In this document: piece by piece, positions 41,277 through 51,171 of the stretch
Position numbering within the stretch: position 1 is the first letter of the stretch
How the letters are laid out: the number at the start of each line of letters is the position of its first letter
Assembly (NCBI RefSeq): GCF_029867415.1
Contig: NW_026706165.1
Span: 62,001 to 126,000 of the forward strand
Direction of reading: 5' to 3'
DNA: 64,000 bases
Origin: Vicia villosa
Taxonomy: Eukaryota; Streptophyta; Magnoliopsida; Fabales; Fabaceae
The notes under the pieces: model-generated
The model's input: only the letters and a program-made list of their open reading frames with translations
What the model was told of the DNA's origin: nothing
Database searches by the model: none
Program-made: the position numbers and the translations under genes

Positions 41277-43682
41277 CTATGTTGTGGAGCTAGATCCACG
41301 ATTGGGACATTTGGTCCTATTATGTCCGACCTCACGACATATACTACACTTCCTCTGCATTTTTTCAGTTACGTCCATCTCGGTTATAATACGCCTGCTG
41401 TTTGGTCGACCGCTTTTATTCCGACGCATTAAATCGTTATGCCAAACTGTTTCCCCCTCGTACACAGGCCAATATGCCTCCATTGCTACCACCGGAAAGT
41501 AATTGTCGTATACGTTGAGCAACGTTGATACTTTATAAATTTCTGATACCAAAGATAATGCATCAAAGTGAGTATGTGAACATGCTGCAAGGACATGGGA
41601 GCAAGGCATGCGATATGCTTGAAATTGGCCACAGTCGCACCAACGACCTGGGATATTGACGCGATACTCTTGTCGTGGAAGCCCCTGGTTATGGTCAATT
41701 GTTTCTTTGACACTGAAGGTGTGGCCATGACGGTCGAACTCGGTCACTCGATGAGTGTTACCCTTGGCAGATTCCTGTTGTATATATTTCATGCAGACAT
41801 CGCTATATACCTGTTGTGTTTGTAACACTGAATTCCACCTCTTACCTCGTGTGGCGAGCAAAGTTGCCATCCGAAAATACGTAGCACTAACAATGGCAGT
41901 TACAGGTAGGCTTCGTATGCCTTTGAAAACCCCGTTCATTGATTCCACAAGATTTGTAGTCATGTGGCCCCACCTAGCCCCATCGTCGTATGACCTAGTC
42001 CATCTTGCTCTATCAATGCTGTCAATCCACCTCCCTGCATCTGGATTTGTCAACGCTATTTCTCGGCGGTAGTATTGAAATCCAGGTTGGTTTAAGGCAT
42101 ACCCCGCGTTCACCAAGTGGTTCTTCAAAAATTTATCCTTGATCTCTCTCATAAAATTCTGTGCTATATGCCTAATACAGTAGACATGCTTAGAGGGAGG
42201 GTTGTGCCAACCATTTGCCGGATTGTTGTATGCGCTGTCAATAGAAGCGTGCCTGTCAGAAATCAAACAAAGATTAGGTTGTGGAGCGACTCTAGCTCGG
42301 AGATTCTTCAGAAAGAAACCCCAAGCAGCAGTTGTTTCTCCTTCTACCAAAGCAAAGGCTATTGGAAAAATGTTGCTATTTCCATCCTGCGCGACCGCCA
42401 TCAACAAAGTTCCCTTGTATTTCCAATACAGCCACGTTCCATCAATTTGAATAATCGGCTTGCAAAAACCAAAACCGACGATGCATGGTCGAAACGCCCA
42501 GAATAGTCTATGGAAGATTCCATTACCTTCGAGAGGGGTTCCGTCCTGGGACTGTGCCGGCAGTGTCTCCAATATACTAACAGTCCCAAGTGAATACAAT
42601 TGCAGTGCAGCCAGGTAGCGAGGAAGTTGTTGGTACGATTCCTCCCAGTTGCCGTAGACTTTTTCAATTGCTTTCTGTTTCGCCAACCAAGCCTTTCTGT
42701 ACGAAGGTCTGTATTTGAACACAGAAACGCAATGAGAAATAATTGTCTTCACCTTCAGGGATGGGTCAGTTTCGACCAGAGGAATGATGGTATGACATAT
42801 CATGTCATGACTGAGTTTTCGATGATCTTGCGCCATGTTAGTGGTGACGCAGGTGTGGGCTTGAGATATCGAACGTATCACCCACGCGTTAAACTTCTTT
42901 CTGAATGATGCCTTCAGCATGTATCCACACTCCGGGTTTTTGCATGCAATACTGACTCTCTCTGGATTTGATCGATCGGCTTTAAAATCAACACAATTTG
43001 CTAAGTGCCAATTTTTTATAGCCAACAGACAATCATCCTTCGAACGAAACGTGTCACCCTCTTTTAACTCCTCGCTTGACCTCATATATGGATTGTAGAA
43101 CATATCGGACGATGGCTCGTCCTCTCCTAAATTAAGCGTTGTGAAATGTGCCGGAGGTGAATATGCATGTGTATCTGGTACTGGATCCGGTACTGGAACT
43201 TCTTCGTCACCTTCATCTTCGGATTCACGATTCACCAACTCATCAACAACATCTTCTATATCAGTTTCTTTGTCAATGACATGTTCGGGTTGTTGTTCGT
43301 CATCAACAACAGGATCAATAACTTGTGACTGAATATTTTGCGAAGGAGCATTTTGTTCAACCACTATGTACAGTTCCAGATAATCATAACCAAAATACTC
43401 ATGGGTGAGGAACATGTTTTGGACCTCTAAGTCAGTTGTTATCTGTGATTGACAAAACATGACTGAGTTGTTAGGTTGAAGAAGGGGTTGTCGGTAAAAT
43501 ATCTGAGACACTGGTTCTCTTATTTTGGATTTGATTTTCCTTTTTAGATAGGAGAAATCTGATTGTCTATTTAGAGCAAAACGTGTTGAGTTTGTGTTTC
43601 TAAATAGAAAACCGTTTGTGTCGCAGTGGTATGTCTCACCATTCATATGAACACGAACCTTGTACTGCGAGGTGGATGCCAT
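41277..43682 (-). CDS. MULE (mudrA-type) transposase, 801 aa
   Basis: One uninterrupted exon, ATG at 43682, TATA-like tatatagg about 110 bases upstream. Residues 1-110 form an N-terminal domain; 110-200 is an acidic linker. About 205-280 is the Mutator DNA-binding region (GDTFRSKDDCLLAIKNWH). 405-600 is the catalytic core with a plausible DDE triad D414 (IDGTW), D476 (ISDRH) and E580 (NLVESMN) plus the CIRHIAQN motif. A SWIM zinc finger is at C682/C684/C694/H696 and a CCHC knuckle at C779/C782/H787/C792. It cuts and joins the element ends in the nucleus. All key residues are present and length is normal, so it looks functional. Plus-strand open frames over this region are shadows. Confidence 0.95.
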   Translation of the reverse strand: MASTSQYKVRVHMNGETYHCDTNGFLFRNTNSTRFALNRQSDFSYLKRKIKSKIREPVSQIFYRQPLLQPNNSVMFCQSQITTDLEVQNMFLTHEYFGYDYLELYIVVEQNAPSQNIQSQVIDPVVDDEQQPEHVIDKETDIEDVVDELVNRESEDEGDEEVPVPDPVPDTHAYSPPAHFTTLNLGEDEPSSDMFYNPYMRSSEELKEGDTFRSKDDCLLAIKNWHLANCVDFKADRSNPERVSIACKNPECGYMLKASFRKKFNAWVIRSISQAHTCVTTNMAQDHRKLSHDMICHTIIPLVETDPSLKVKTIISHCVSVFKYRPSYRKAWLAKQKAIEKVYGNWEESYQQLPRYLAALQLYSLGTVSILETLPAQSQDGTPLEGNGIFHRLFWAFRPCIVGFGFCKPIIQIDGTWLYWKYKGTLLMAVAQDGNSNIFPIAFALVEGETTAAWGFFLKNLRARVAPQPNLCLISDRHASIDSAYNNPANGWHNPPSKHVYCIRHIAQNFMREIKDKFLKNHLVNAGYALNQPGFQYYRREIALTNPDAGRWIDSIDRARWTRSYDDGARWGHMTTNLVESMNGVFKGIRSLPVTAIVSATYFRMATLLATRGKRWNSVLQTQQVYSDVCMKYIQQESAKGNTHRVTEFDRHGHTFSVKETIDHNQGLPRQEYRVNIPGRWCDCGQFQAYRMPCSHVLAACSHTHFDALSLVSEIYKVSTLLNVYDNYFPVVAMEAYWPVYEGETVWHNDLMRRNKSGRPNSRRIITEMDVTEKMQRKCSICREVGHNRTKCPNRGSSSTT

Positions 43683-44259
43683 AATTTTGATATGTGTTTG
43701 TGAAAGAAGAAATGTGAGAATTGTGTTGTAAAAGGAAGAAATGTTTGGGAGAATTGTGTTGGTTGTAAAAAATAGTATGTGAAGTAGTTCCTATATATCA
43801 TGCACCACCTCTTACACAAGGGTAATGCATGCAAGAAATGAAGCAATAATTCTGCACAAGATAGTAACTTTGACAAGACTAATGCATGCCACAAAAGAAT
43901 CTCGTCCCCACCTCTTACACAAAGGTAATGCATGCAAGAAATGAAGCAATAATTCTGCACAAGATTGTAACTTTGACAAGACTATTGCATGCCACAAAAG
44001 ATAGGGTTGCATGCATGAAGATAGGGGGGATCGTTGCAGGAATCTATCAGGAATCGCTTCAGGAATCATTACAGGCGCATGCTAGGGTACAGGAACTCGT
44101 TTCGGACGCATGCGAAGGACAGAAAACAGATGGGGACCATGTGGGGCCCTAATTTTTATTCTTCAAAATTATTGTTTATGTTTTTCCCTTGTATATGAAA
44201 CCCTAATTGTCCCTCTATAAATTAGGGTTTCCTGTGTGCATCAGTACACACACGAAAAA
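43683..44259. promoter_or_regulatory. Divergent promoter region with ~104-bp tandem repeats
   Basis: Between the leftward transposase and the first rightward gene, a unit starting cctcttacacaa and containing taatgcatgcaagaaatgaa and ctaatgcatgccacaaaag occurs twice (about 43807 and 43911). Related units lie at 45437-45626. TATA-like boxes face both ways (tatatagg near 43792-43799 on minus, tataaatt 44216-44223 on plus). The repeated gcatgc words are candidate protein-binding sites. Confidence 0.55.
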
Positions 44260-44628
44260 ATGAGATCTCGAATACGGCCAGATAGCACGCACCAGACTAC
44301 TGAGCCTCCACCACCTGTAAGGCGTTTGGACTATCAACCTCCCCTTGTTCGAAGGAACGGATACGTTATTTTCTCTGTCGTCAAACCTCCCATGCAGGTA
44401 ATGTTTTGGAACATTCAATCCATGGACCAGCTTAAGAGAACCCTTCTCAGGTTTTTGGAGGGAGAGTGGAGTCCAGGCGAACAAATCAGATCTATCAAGA
44501 GACTTAGAACAAGGGGAGGTGTTTTTCTTGAAAGACAGCGTTGGTGGGAGACGATGGAGGACGACATTCAATGCACTCGAATGATGGAGGACAGAGAAGA
44601 CATTGTCCTAACCGTTGTAATATCCTAG
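44260..44628 (+). CDS. MULE-encoded small protein, 122 aa, transposase N-domain-like
   Basis: ATG 44260 follows a TATA box (44216-44223). The first 30 residues are Pro/Arg-rich (TEPPPPVRRLDYQPPLVRR). The rest has alternating hydrophobic segments GYVIFSVVKPP, MQVMFWN, MDQLKRTLLRFLEGEW, IRSIKRLRTRGG, WWETMEDDIQCTRMM and DIVLTVVIS. It matches the neighbouring 107-aa protein in layout: W96/D102/M108 here align with W72/D78/M84 there. More weakly it matches the N-terminal domain of the transposase. No catalytic motif or membrane segment is seen. It may be a DNA- or protein-binding accessory factor of the element; this is inference. It could also be a non-functional leftover, but the frame is open and promoter-equipped. 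Confidence 0.6.
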   Translation: MRSRIRPDSTHQTTEPPPPVRRLDYQPPLVRRNGYVIFSVVKPPMQVMFWNIQSMDQLKRTLLRFLEGEWSPGEQIRSIKRLRTRGGVFLERQRWWETMEDDIQCTRMMEDREDIVLTVVIS

Positions 44629-44857
44629 ATGTTGCAGTTTCTTTATCATTTCAGCTACTTCTGTACCGTCCAATTAAATGCTCTGAGCATATATTAATGA
44701 AATGTTTTTCTAACATTACAAAGTTTCCAATTAGTATTTAAGTTATTAATAATTATCAAAATTACTTTCCTCTGTATTTCACCCACTATAAATAAAGGTG
44801 TGTGTGTGTGGAGTTGAAGTACCAACTCTTTCTTCATTCTTACTACAAACACTAAAA
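44629..44857. promoter_or_regulatory. Spacer and TATA box of the 107-aa gene
   Basis: Contains TATAAATA at 44787-44794 after ttcacccac and a short (gt)n run, 64 bases before the ATG at 44858. Presumably it also holds the 3' end of the 122-aa gene. The gcatgc repeat module of the other two promoters is absent. Confidence 0.5.
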
Positions 44858-45181
44858 ATGAACTCAGTTTGGGTTGTCGTCTTTTTTGAGGAAGGTAGTC
44901 ACATGCGTGTCTGCCTTAACCCCCATTGGAATTTCCAGAGAATTGTTAGAGCCATCAACACTGGGTTTCGTCAACTAGATGGTCCGACCAGAAAAGTTAA
45001 ACAGATAGATTACCGTTGTCCATACATTACGTTGACGGATAATAATCCAGAAGGCACCTACATGTATTATTGGGACCGTGTGAAAGACGATGTGGACGTG
45101 GATCTAATGTTTTGGACACACAGTGGAGAGGTTAACCGAGGCGTTGAAAATCCACTTGTTTTTGCAGTGATACTCGAGTAG
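44858..45181 (+). CDS. MULE-encoded small protein, 107 aa, stand-alone transposase N-domain homologue
   Basis: I chose ATG 44858 because it is the first ATG after the TATA box at 44787-44794 and starts a conserved-looking MNSVWVVVFFEEG. Three blocks match the transposase N-terminus with identical spacing inside each block. F26/I29/R31/I33/R38 align with F43/L46/R48/I50/R55. V47/Q49/I50/Y52/R53/P55 align with V58/Q60/I61/Y63/R64/P66. D78/V81/M84/F85/T87/H88 align with D84/V87/M90/F91/T93/H94. Both end in a hydrophobic strand and VxxE. The protein thus looks like the transposase N-terminal domain without the rest. Its role is unknown: possibly a partner, regulator or competitor of the transposase. 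The frame is intact. Confidence 0.7.
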   Translation: MNSVWVVVFFEEGSHMRVCLNPHWNFQRIVRAINTGFRQLDGPTRKVKQIDYRCPYITLTDNNPEGTYMYYWDRVKDDVDVDLMFWTHSGEVNRGVENPLVFAVILE

Positions 45182-46064
45182 TTTAGGTTAAGTGTTGTTG
45201 TGTTTGTTGCAATGATCGAGCGTGTACTACAAGTTGTTATGTGTTATTTTCTTAGATGTTTTAGTTTCTGTGTTGGTTATTGTCAATGTACCTTTTTAAT
45301 TAGTGAATGAATTAATGTTTTCCATAATATATATATATGCGCTAGTTTAATATAAAATCCTCAAAATCTATTATAATTATATGTTTTAAATGAATTAAAA
45401 ATTATGATAAATCACTGCACGCAATAATTTAACATAAACATGACAAGACGAGACTAATGCATGTCACAAAAGATTCTCGTCCCCACCTCTTACACAAGGC
45501 TAATGCATGCAAGAAATGAAGCAAAAATTCTGCACAAGATTCAAATATGTCATGACTAATGCATGTCACAAAAGATTCTCGACCCCACCTCTTACACAAG
45601 GCTAATGCACAAGAAATGAAGCAATAAGTATATGTGTTAAATGAATTAAAATAAAAATAAAAACATCTAAATAAAAAATAAAAGTTATGATAAATCGGTG
45701 CATGCAATGGTATAACATAATTTAGCATGACAAGAATGCATGCCTCTATAGCAATCTAGTCCCCCCACCACAGACATGACAAGACAAGACACTGCAGGGA
45801 ATCTCGTCCCCACCACAGATATGACGAGACAAGACACTGCAGGGAATCTCGTCCCCACCACAGACATGACGAGACAAGACACTGCAGGGAATCTCGTCCC
45901 CACCACGGACATGACGAGACAAGACACTGCAGGGAATCTCGTAATAACCTATGCATTTTGGCTATAAATATGTTCCCAAACTTGTTCATTTTCTTCATCA
46001 CCTCTTATACTTTCATCAGAGCAACTTATCATCAGAGCAACTTTGTGTTTCATCATCAACAAAC
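45182..46064. promoter_or_regulatory. Upstream region of the plant-mobile-domain gene, with tandem repeats
   Basis: Holds two to three copies of the gcatgc module (45437-45626), then four copies of a 45-bp unit (agatatgacgagacaagaca..., about 45771-45945), then TATAAATA (45963-45970) about 100 bases before the ATG. A small duplication (atcagagcaactt) lies in the leader at about 46015-46042. Because 45 is divisible by three the unit reads open on both strands; it is not a gene. Confidence 0.6.
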
Positions 46065-48483
46065 ATGTCTCTCCTAACTATGGGTCAAGAGCATCGAGGA
46101 ACCATTGCAAACATTGCTGATTTTGTAAGTTTGAGTAAACACTTAATTTTTTTTCACCTTAAATTTACTAATTTCAAATACTTATGGGTAATGTTTTTTT
46201 TATAGGATATCACGAGATTTAGGACCCGTGCTGGACCGATGAATGCTCCTGACCCTTTGATTGAGGACTACGTCAAACGTGCGGGATTTGGTGAGGTAAT
46301 GAACTTAACAGAAAGCAAAGTTGATATGAAGTTTATATTAGCATTGTGTGAGCGTTGGAGGCCTGAGACCCATACTTTTCACCTTCCAATGGGTGAATGT
46401 ACCGTCACTCTAGAGGACGTGTACATGTTATTGGGTCTCAAAACAAATGGAAAGGCAATGTATGGAAATGTCCAACAACCAAACGCTCTATGCGTCGAAT
46501 TGTTGGGTGTGGATTTAATAGAGGGTGAGGGGCGACAAAGGGGTAGGGGACAAGGTATAAAGCTTGCTGGCCTTCAACTAGCTTATGATAACCTTAAATT
46601 GAATGAGTTTTCTGACGAAGAAAGTATCCTACAGAAAACTAGGATGTATATTATGTTATTGTTTGGTAAGTTTTTATTTCCCGAAGGCACGGGAAATAGT
46701 GTTAATTTTATGTACTTGTGTTTACTTGGGGACATTGATGCAATAAAGACATATAGTTGGGGTTCAGCTGTGTTAGCATACCTCTATAGTTCCTTGTGCA
46801 AATGTGCAAAAAAGAATAGTTGTACATTTAGTGGATGTGCATTCTTGCTACAAGCATGGGCATGGTGGAGAATGCCGGTATTGGCCCCTGCAAATCCACA
46901 CAGTTTCGCCTTCCCTTACGCTTCAAGGTAACTTTTGGATCTTATTTTAATTACTGCTTTTTATTCTATTATTATTTGTAACTATATTGATTTATATCTT
47001 TTAATGTGTTTAGGTTCAATGCAATCGGAATGGATTACACCAATACGCCTTTATCCAAAATCATTTTCTACCGCCAAGTATTAGATCGACTTGGACCCCA
47101 AGATGTAAGACCACTAAAAATTTCCATTTTCTAAATATATTTATAAAATTTACTATCTTCTATATTTTGAAATTAATATTATTTGCTTTGCAGTTTATTT
47201 GGAGACCTTACTTGGAATTGGATCACGTACCCGACCTTGACGAGGCGGCTATTTGGACAACAAAATCACCCATCATACGGTTCACCACTGTGGAGATGCA
47301 CCAAAGTGACCGTGTGAAGCTCCAATTCGGCATGCATCAAGGTATCCCTAACCCACCTGAACCTGACTGTTTGGGACGTTGGCATCTGGCGAAGGTTAGC
47401 GAACAGTGGTACGTAGAAAATTACAAGACGTTTGCTATAGATCAGCGTAAAATATGGGCTCGTCGTTCCAAATATGTTCTAGAATTTCCTGTGGCGCCGC
47501 AAGAAATGAAGCCAACTGTTGAATATGTCAACTGGTACAGATCGGTCACAAATCCTGAAATGATTGTGTCTGCCCCTTTCTATTTAGCTGACCCGCGAGC
47601 ACAGCCTCCATATTTTGGAGGACAACAACAACCACCGCCAAATTACCACCACCAACAACAACAACCACCACCACCAAATTACCAACAACAACAACAACCA
47701 CCGCCAAATTACCAACAACAGCATTACCCACGGCAACACCAACAACAACAACAAAGTTACCACCAACAACCAATCCAACCACAAACACCTTTTTACCAAC
47801 AACATTCCCAACAATACCAACAGTTTTTTTCATCCCAACCTCAACCACAAAATCAAGAATTCCATGTAGGGAGCTCTTCCAGATCACATTTCCAAGAATT
47901 CCATGCGGGGAGCTCTTCAAGATCACCACCAATAACCCCCGACATGGGCATAGAAGAAGAATACGTGCAATACACCACATTCGACCAACCAACGCCACAG
48001 TACACCAACCAACCATTTGACCTCAACACACCACCACAACCATTGTATTTTAACCAAACCGGATCCACCACCAACTTCCAAAAATTCCAGGCCGCACCCA
48101 CTAGGAGAAATTTCAACCCGCCTAGACAAAGCTTTGACAGCGCCGCGGGCACCCGCCTATCCTATGGAGGGAATTCTTCTAGAGGTCAAGGACGGCCCAC
48201 AGAGTTTGAAGACCAAAACTTCATTGAGGGGCCGTCGACTCAAGCACAAGACGAACCAAATAGAGGGGGGCGTCGTCGCAGGAATAGGGGGCACTACCAA
48301 CTCGTGACCCGTCTACACGACCTATTAGACAACCTGAATGTGGATCGTACCATGGTCCACGTGGCGCTCAATAGGAATTATGTTTGTATCGTTAATGTAT
48401 TTTGTAATGTTTTTAATTTTAATGTATTTGTATCGTTAATGTATTTTGTAATGTTTTTAATTTTAATGTATTTGTATCGTTAA
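46065..48483 (+). CDS. Plant mobile domain (PMD, MAIN-like) protein carried by the MULE, 720 aa
   Basis: Four exons (46065-46124, 46206-46927, 47014-47104, 47194-48483) join in frame with GT/AG borders. The PMD spans about residues 20-430, with signature CERWRPETHTFHLPMGE, VTLEDVYMLLGL, FIWRPYL and QFGMHQGIP. Residues ~428-600 are Gln/Pro/Asn-rich low complexity, followed by an Arg/Gly-rich patch (NRGGRRRRNRG). PMD proteins include Arabidopsis MAIN/MAIL1, nuclear factors for transposon silencing and meristem integrity; other PMD genes are transposon-borne. The last ~40 residues come from a 44-bp tandem repeat and look degenerate, so the original stop may have been lost. Function within the element is unknown. 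Confidence 0.88.
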
Positions 48484-49213
48484 TGTATCGTTATTGTATT
48501 TTAATATATAATTATTTTTAACGAATGTCCAACTTTCAAAATAATGAATCCACCACCAACTTCCAAAAATAATTTTAAAAAGATAGATAAAAAAAACAAC
48601 ATAAAAAAATTATTGAAAAATTGTAGTTAAAAAAAATACTGTAAAAAATTATATAATAAAAGATTGTTAAAGAAAAAAAAGAAAAAAAATATAGGGGGGG
48701 TGTTGTCGCCAGGGGGGTGGCGACAACACCTAATTTTAAAACGTAGGCGCCAGGCCCACTGGCGAGTATGCATTGGGTTGAGTGTTGTCGCCATCCCCCC
48801 TGGCGACAACGTGGTGTATTTAGTAAAAAAGTGACATTTTGGTAATTTTTTTGAAAACTTGGTTATTTTTGAAATTTTTTTAAAAAAACTTGTTATTCAA
48901 AAAAAAAATCTCATATTTGACATAATTTTAATCCACATTCTTCAACAAGAGGACAAACTTTATTTTAAAAAATGGTGACTAACCACCTAATCTCAACACA
49001 ACTAATCTAAAATAATTTCTTAGCTACATTTCTATTTGCTCGATAAACTACTTAGCATTGTATGAAAAAATAACAATTACCAGATAAATCCTTTTAAAAC
49101 ATATGAAGTTATAAATCATAAACTTAAAAAGTGGTATTGCCACTAAGAATCTATGAGATCGAAAGAGGAACTTTTTGTTTAAAGAAATTTGGCTCTGCTA
49201 GGGTTCAGGGAAT

Positions 49214-51134
49214 ATGACATCAGCATCTCCGGTGGCCAGTCCGGCACCGTTTTCACTTCCTGCGTCAGGGAGGGGGGAGGAAACAAACCGCCTGATAATG
49301 GAGGAGGAGGGAGTAGTATTAGGCGCAGTAGTGAGTCTCAGAAGGTGGGGATAGAGGGAGTCTCTTACAGAAATGTTGTCACGGGAGAGATTGGCGATGA
49401 TGGAGGAGTTAGTGATGGAGGAGGACTGAAGGAGATGGGGCAAGAGGAGCATGAAGATCTCTTTGTGGACACTGAAGGGATCACTGTGAAAGAAGGGAAG
49501 AGAGGAGGATATGATTGTCCTTTGATAATCTTATCCAAATATGAAGAAACGAGAATTCAGAGGCCATGGAGAAGAGGTGTGATTGTTAAGCTCTTGGGGA
49601 GGAGGATTGGGTTTAAGGCTTTGGAGAATAGATTGAAGAAAATGTGGGTGAGGAAAGGGATCATTCGCATTATTGATCTTGGATATGATTATTACTTAGT
49701 TTGCTTCACTCATGATGATGATAAAAACGCAGCGATGATGGATGGACCTTGGTTCATCTATGATCACTATCTTACGGTTAAAGAATGGACTCCAGACTTC
49801 CATCCTGAAAATGATTCAATAGTGAACGTTGCAGTGTGGATAAGAATTTCAGGACTTCCGGTGGAATACTATGACCCAAAGATCTTACAGGTTATAGGGA
49901 ATTTGGTGGGACGAACCATTAAGGTAGACAAGAACACCCTGCAAGGAGAACGTGGCAAATATGCACGAATTTGTGTAGAAGTTGATATCTCAAAACCTCT
50001 TCTTGCAATGTTTGAATTGAAGAACAAGAGCTATAGAGTTGAGTTTGAAAGATTGCATTTGCTGTGCATAACCTGTGGGAAGTTCGGACACTATAAGGAG
50101 GGATGCCCTCAAAAGATGAATCTAGTGAACAATGCTGTGACATCAAATGACCAAGGAGGTATAGTAGATGGGGAGAAGAAGGGGAAGACTAATGTAGCTG
50201 AAGGATTAGGAGCTGGAGATGGCCCTTGGCAGGTGGTCCAGAAACAAAGGCGTCCAAAAAAATCACCGGAGGTTAGAAAAAAACCGACGCCGGCGGGATC
50301 ATGGTTGGCCAAAGCTGGGTCTAGGTTTCACGCGCTTGGTGGTGACGGTGGTGAAACTAGTTTTACCAATAAGGAAACTATTAATGAGGATACAATGGAT
50401 TTGGAAAATGGAGATATGAATAAAGAGGGGGACACGAGTATTAATGTGGAAAATACTATGGAGCAGCAATTTAATACAGCAATGATTGATGATATTGTCA
50501 ATCAAGAAACAATTAATGCCCAGGTGATTTATGTGGATATTAATGTGATAAAGAGTAATGGCAGACAGGAGGAGACAGCTGGCAACGGAGGAGGAACTAT
50601 AGTGGGAATGCATGGAAATAAAGGAAATAATGGTGGGAAAAAAGGGAGTAAGAAAGAGAAGAAAAAAAGTGGAAGAATAGGGAATAAGCTGGCTACACGT
50701 GTAACACTTGGGTTTAAAGAAAAAGCTGAGGGCCCCAGGAAGCGTAATATTGATACCGTGTATGGAAAAAAATTCACTTGGAATCGCATAGCGGGAATCA
50801 CGTGCATATAACCAATAGAAAAGATAATTTAATAGTGCATGAGGAGGGCAAGAATAATACTCAGATGAATTTGCATGAGGAGCACTGTTTGAGACATAGG
50901 GAGGATAGAAAAAGTACGCATGACGAAACCAATGGAGATCATAATAATGAGGCAATCAAAGAGCATGGAGGACATAATGTTAGACCGCCGGATGACATTA
51001 TTGAAGTTGGGGGAGTAGCTAGTATGGGGTCTCCTATCCTGGAAAGAATCAATTCAGCCCAGGAAGTAGAAGATGGCCAAATAGCTGGGCAGGATGTGGA
51101 GGAGGAAGTAGTTCAGGAAACTCTTGAACTATAG
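49214..51134 (+). pseudogene. LINE ORF1 (DUF4283, CCHC zinc knuckle), frameshifted
   Basis: The main frame (49189-50811) contains a DUF4283-like region (GVIVKLLGRRIGFKALENRL, DGPWFIYDHYLTVKEW, IRISGLPVEYYD) and a knuckle CITCGKFGHYKEGC, the nucleic-acid-binding part of plant L1 ORF1 proteins. The likely ATG at 49214 (MTSASPVASPAPFSLP) is in another frame that stops early. The C-terminal tail also jumps frame near 50780 and continues to 51134. So at least two frameshifts have broken it. Confidence 0.85.
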
Positions 51135-51171
51135 TAGGCCTATCTGGTGTGCATTACTTTCTTTTGTGTTA

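Larger units (their letters stand above)
40690..48910. mobile_element. Complete Mutator-like element (MULE) with four genes
   Basis: Both ends read GA(A)TTTTTTTTTTGAATAAC inward, and the inverted repeats extend about 235 bp (roughly 40690-40925 and 48675-48910). A perfect 9-bp duplication TCATATTTG flanks the element (40681-40689, 48911-48919); 9 bp is the Mutator length. Each terminal repeat contains GTTGTCGCCA(n)TGGCGACAAC palindromes. The interior holds an uninterrupted mudrA-type transposase (-) and three plus-strand genes with their own TATA boxes. Intact ends, duplication and transposase frame suggest fairly recent and possibly autonomous movement. The two terminal repeats have diverged at several positions. 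Confidence 0.93.

Noticed and set aside
41284..42908. Plus-strand frames of 70-130 codons over the transposase
   Set aside because: The minus strand holds the 801-codon transposase with all family motifs; these are shadows.
44236..44259. Upstream extension of the 122-aa protein
   Set aside because: It would start at GTG within the probable leader; the first ATG is at 44260.
43803..45945. CRISPR-like array
   Set aside because: The repeats are tandem promoter units without unique spacers, in plant nuclear DNA.
45685..46001. Repeat proteins on both strands over the 45-bp units
   Set aside because: The unit length is a multiple of three, so any frame without a stop stays open; there is no start context, and the region is promoter DNA.
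47546..48152. Long minus-strand open frames opposite the PMD gene
   Set aside because: They mirror the CAA/CCA-rich Gln/Pro coding region of the spliced PMD gene and have no domain.
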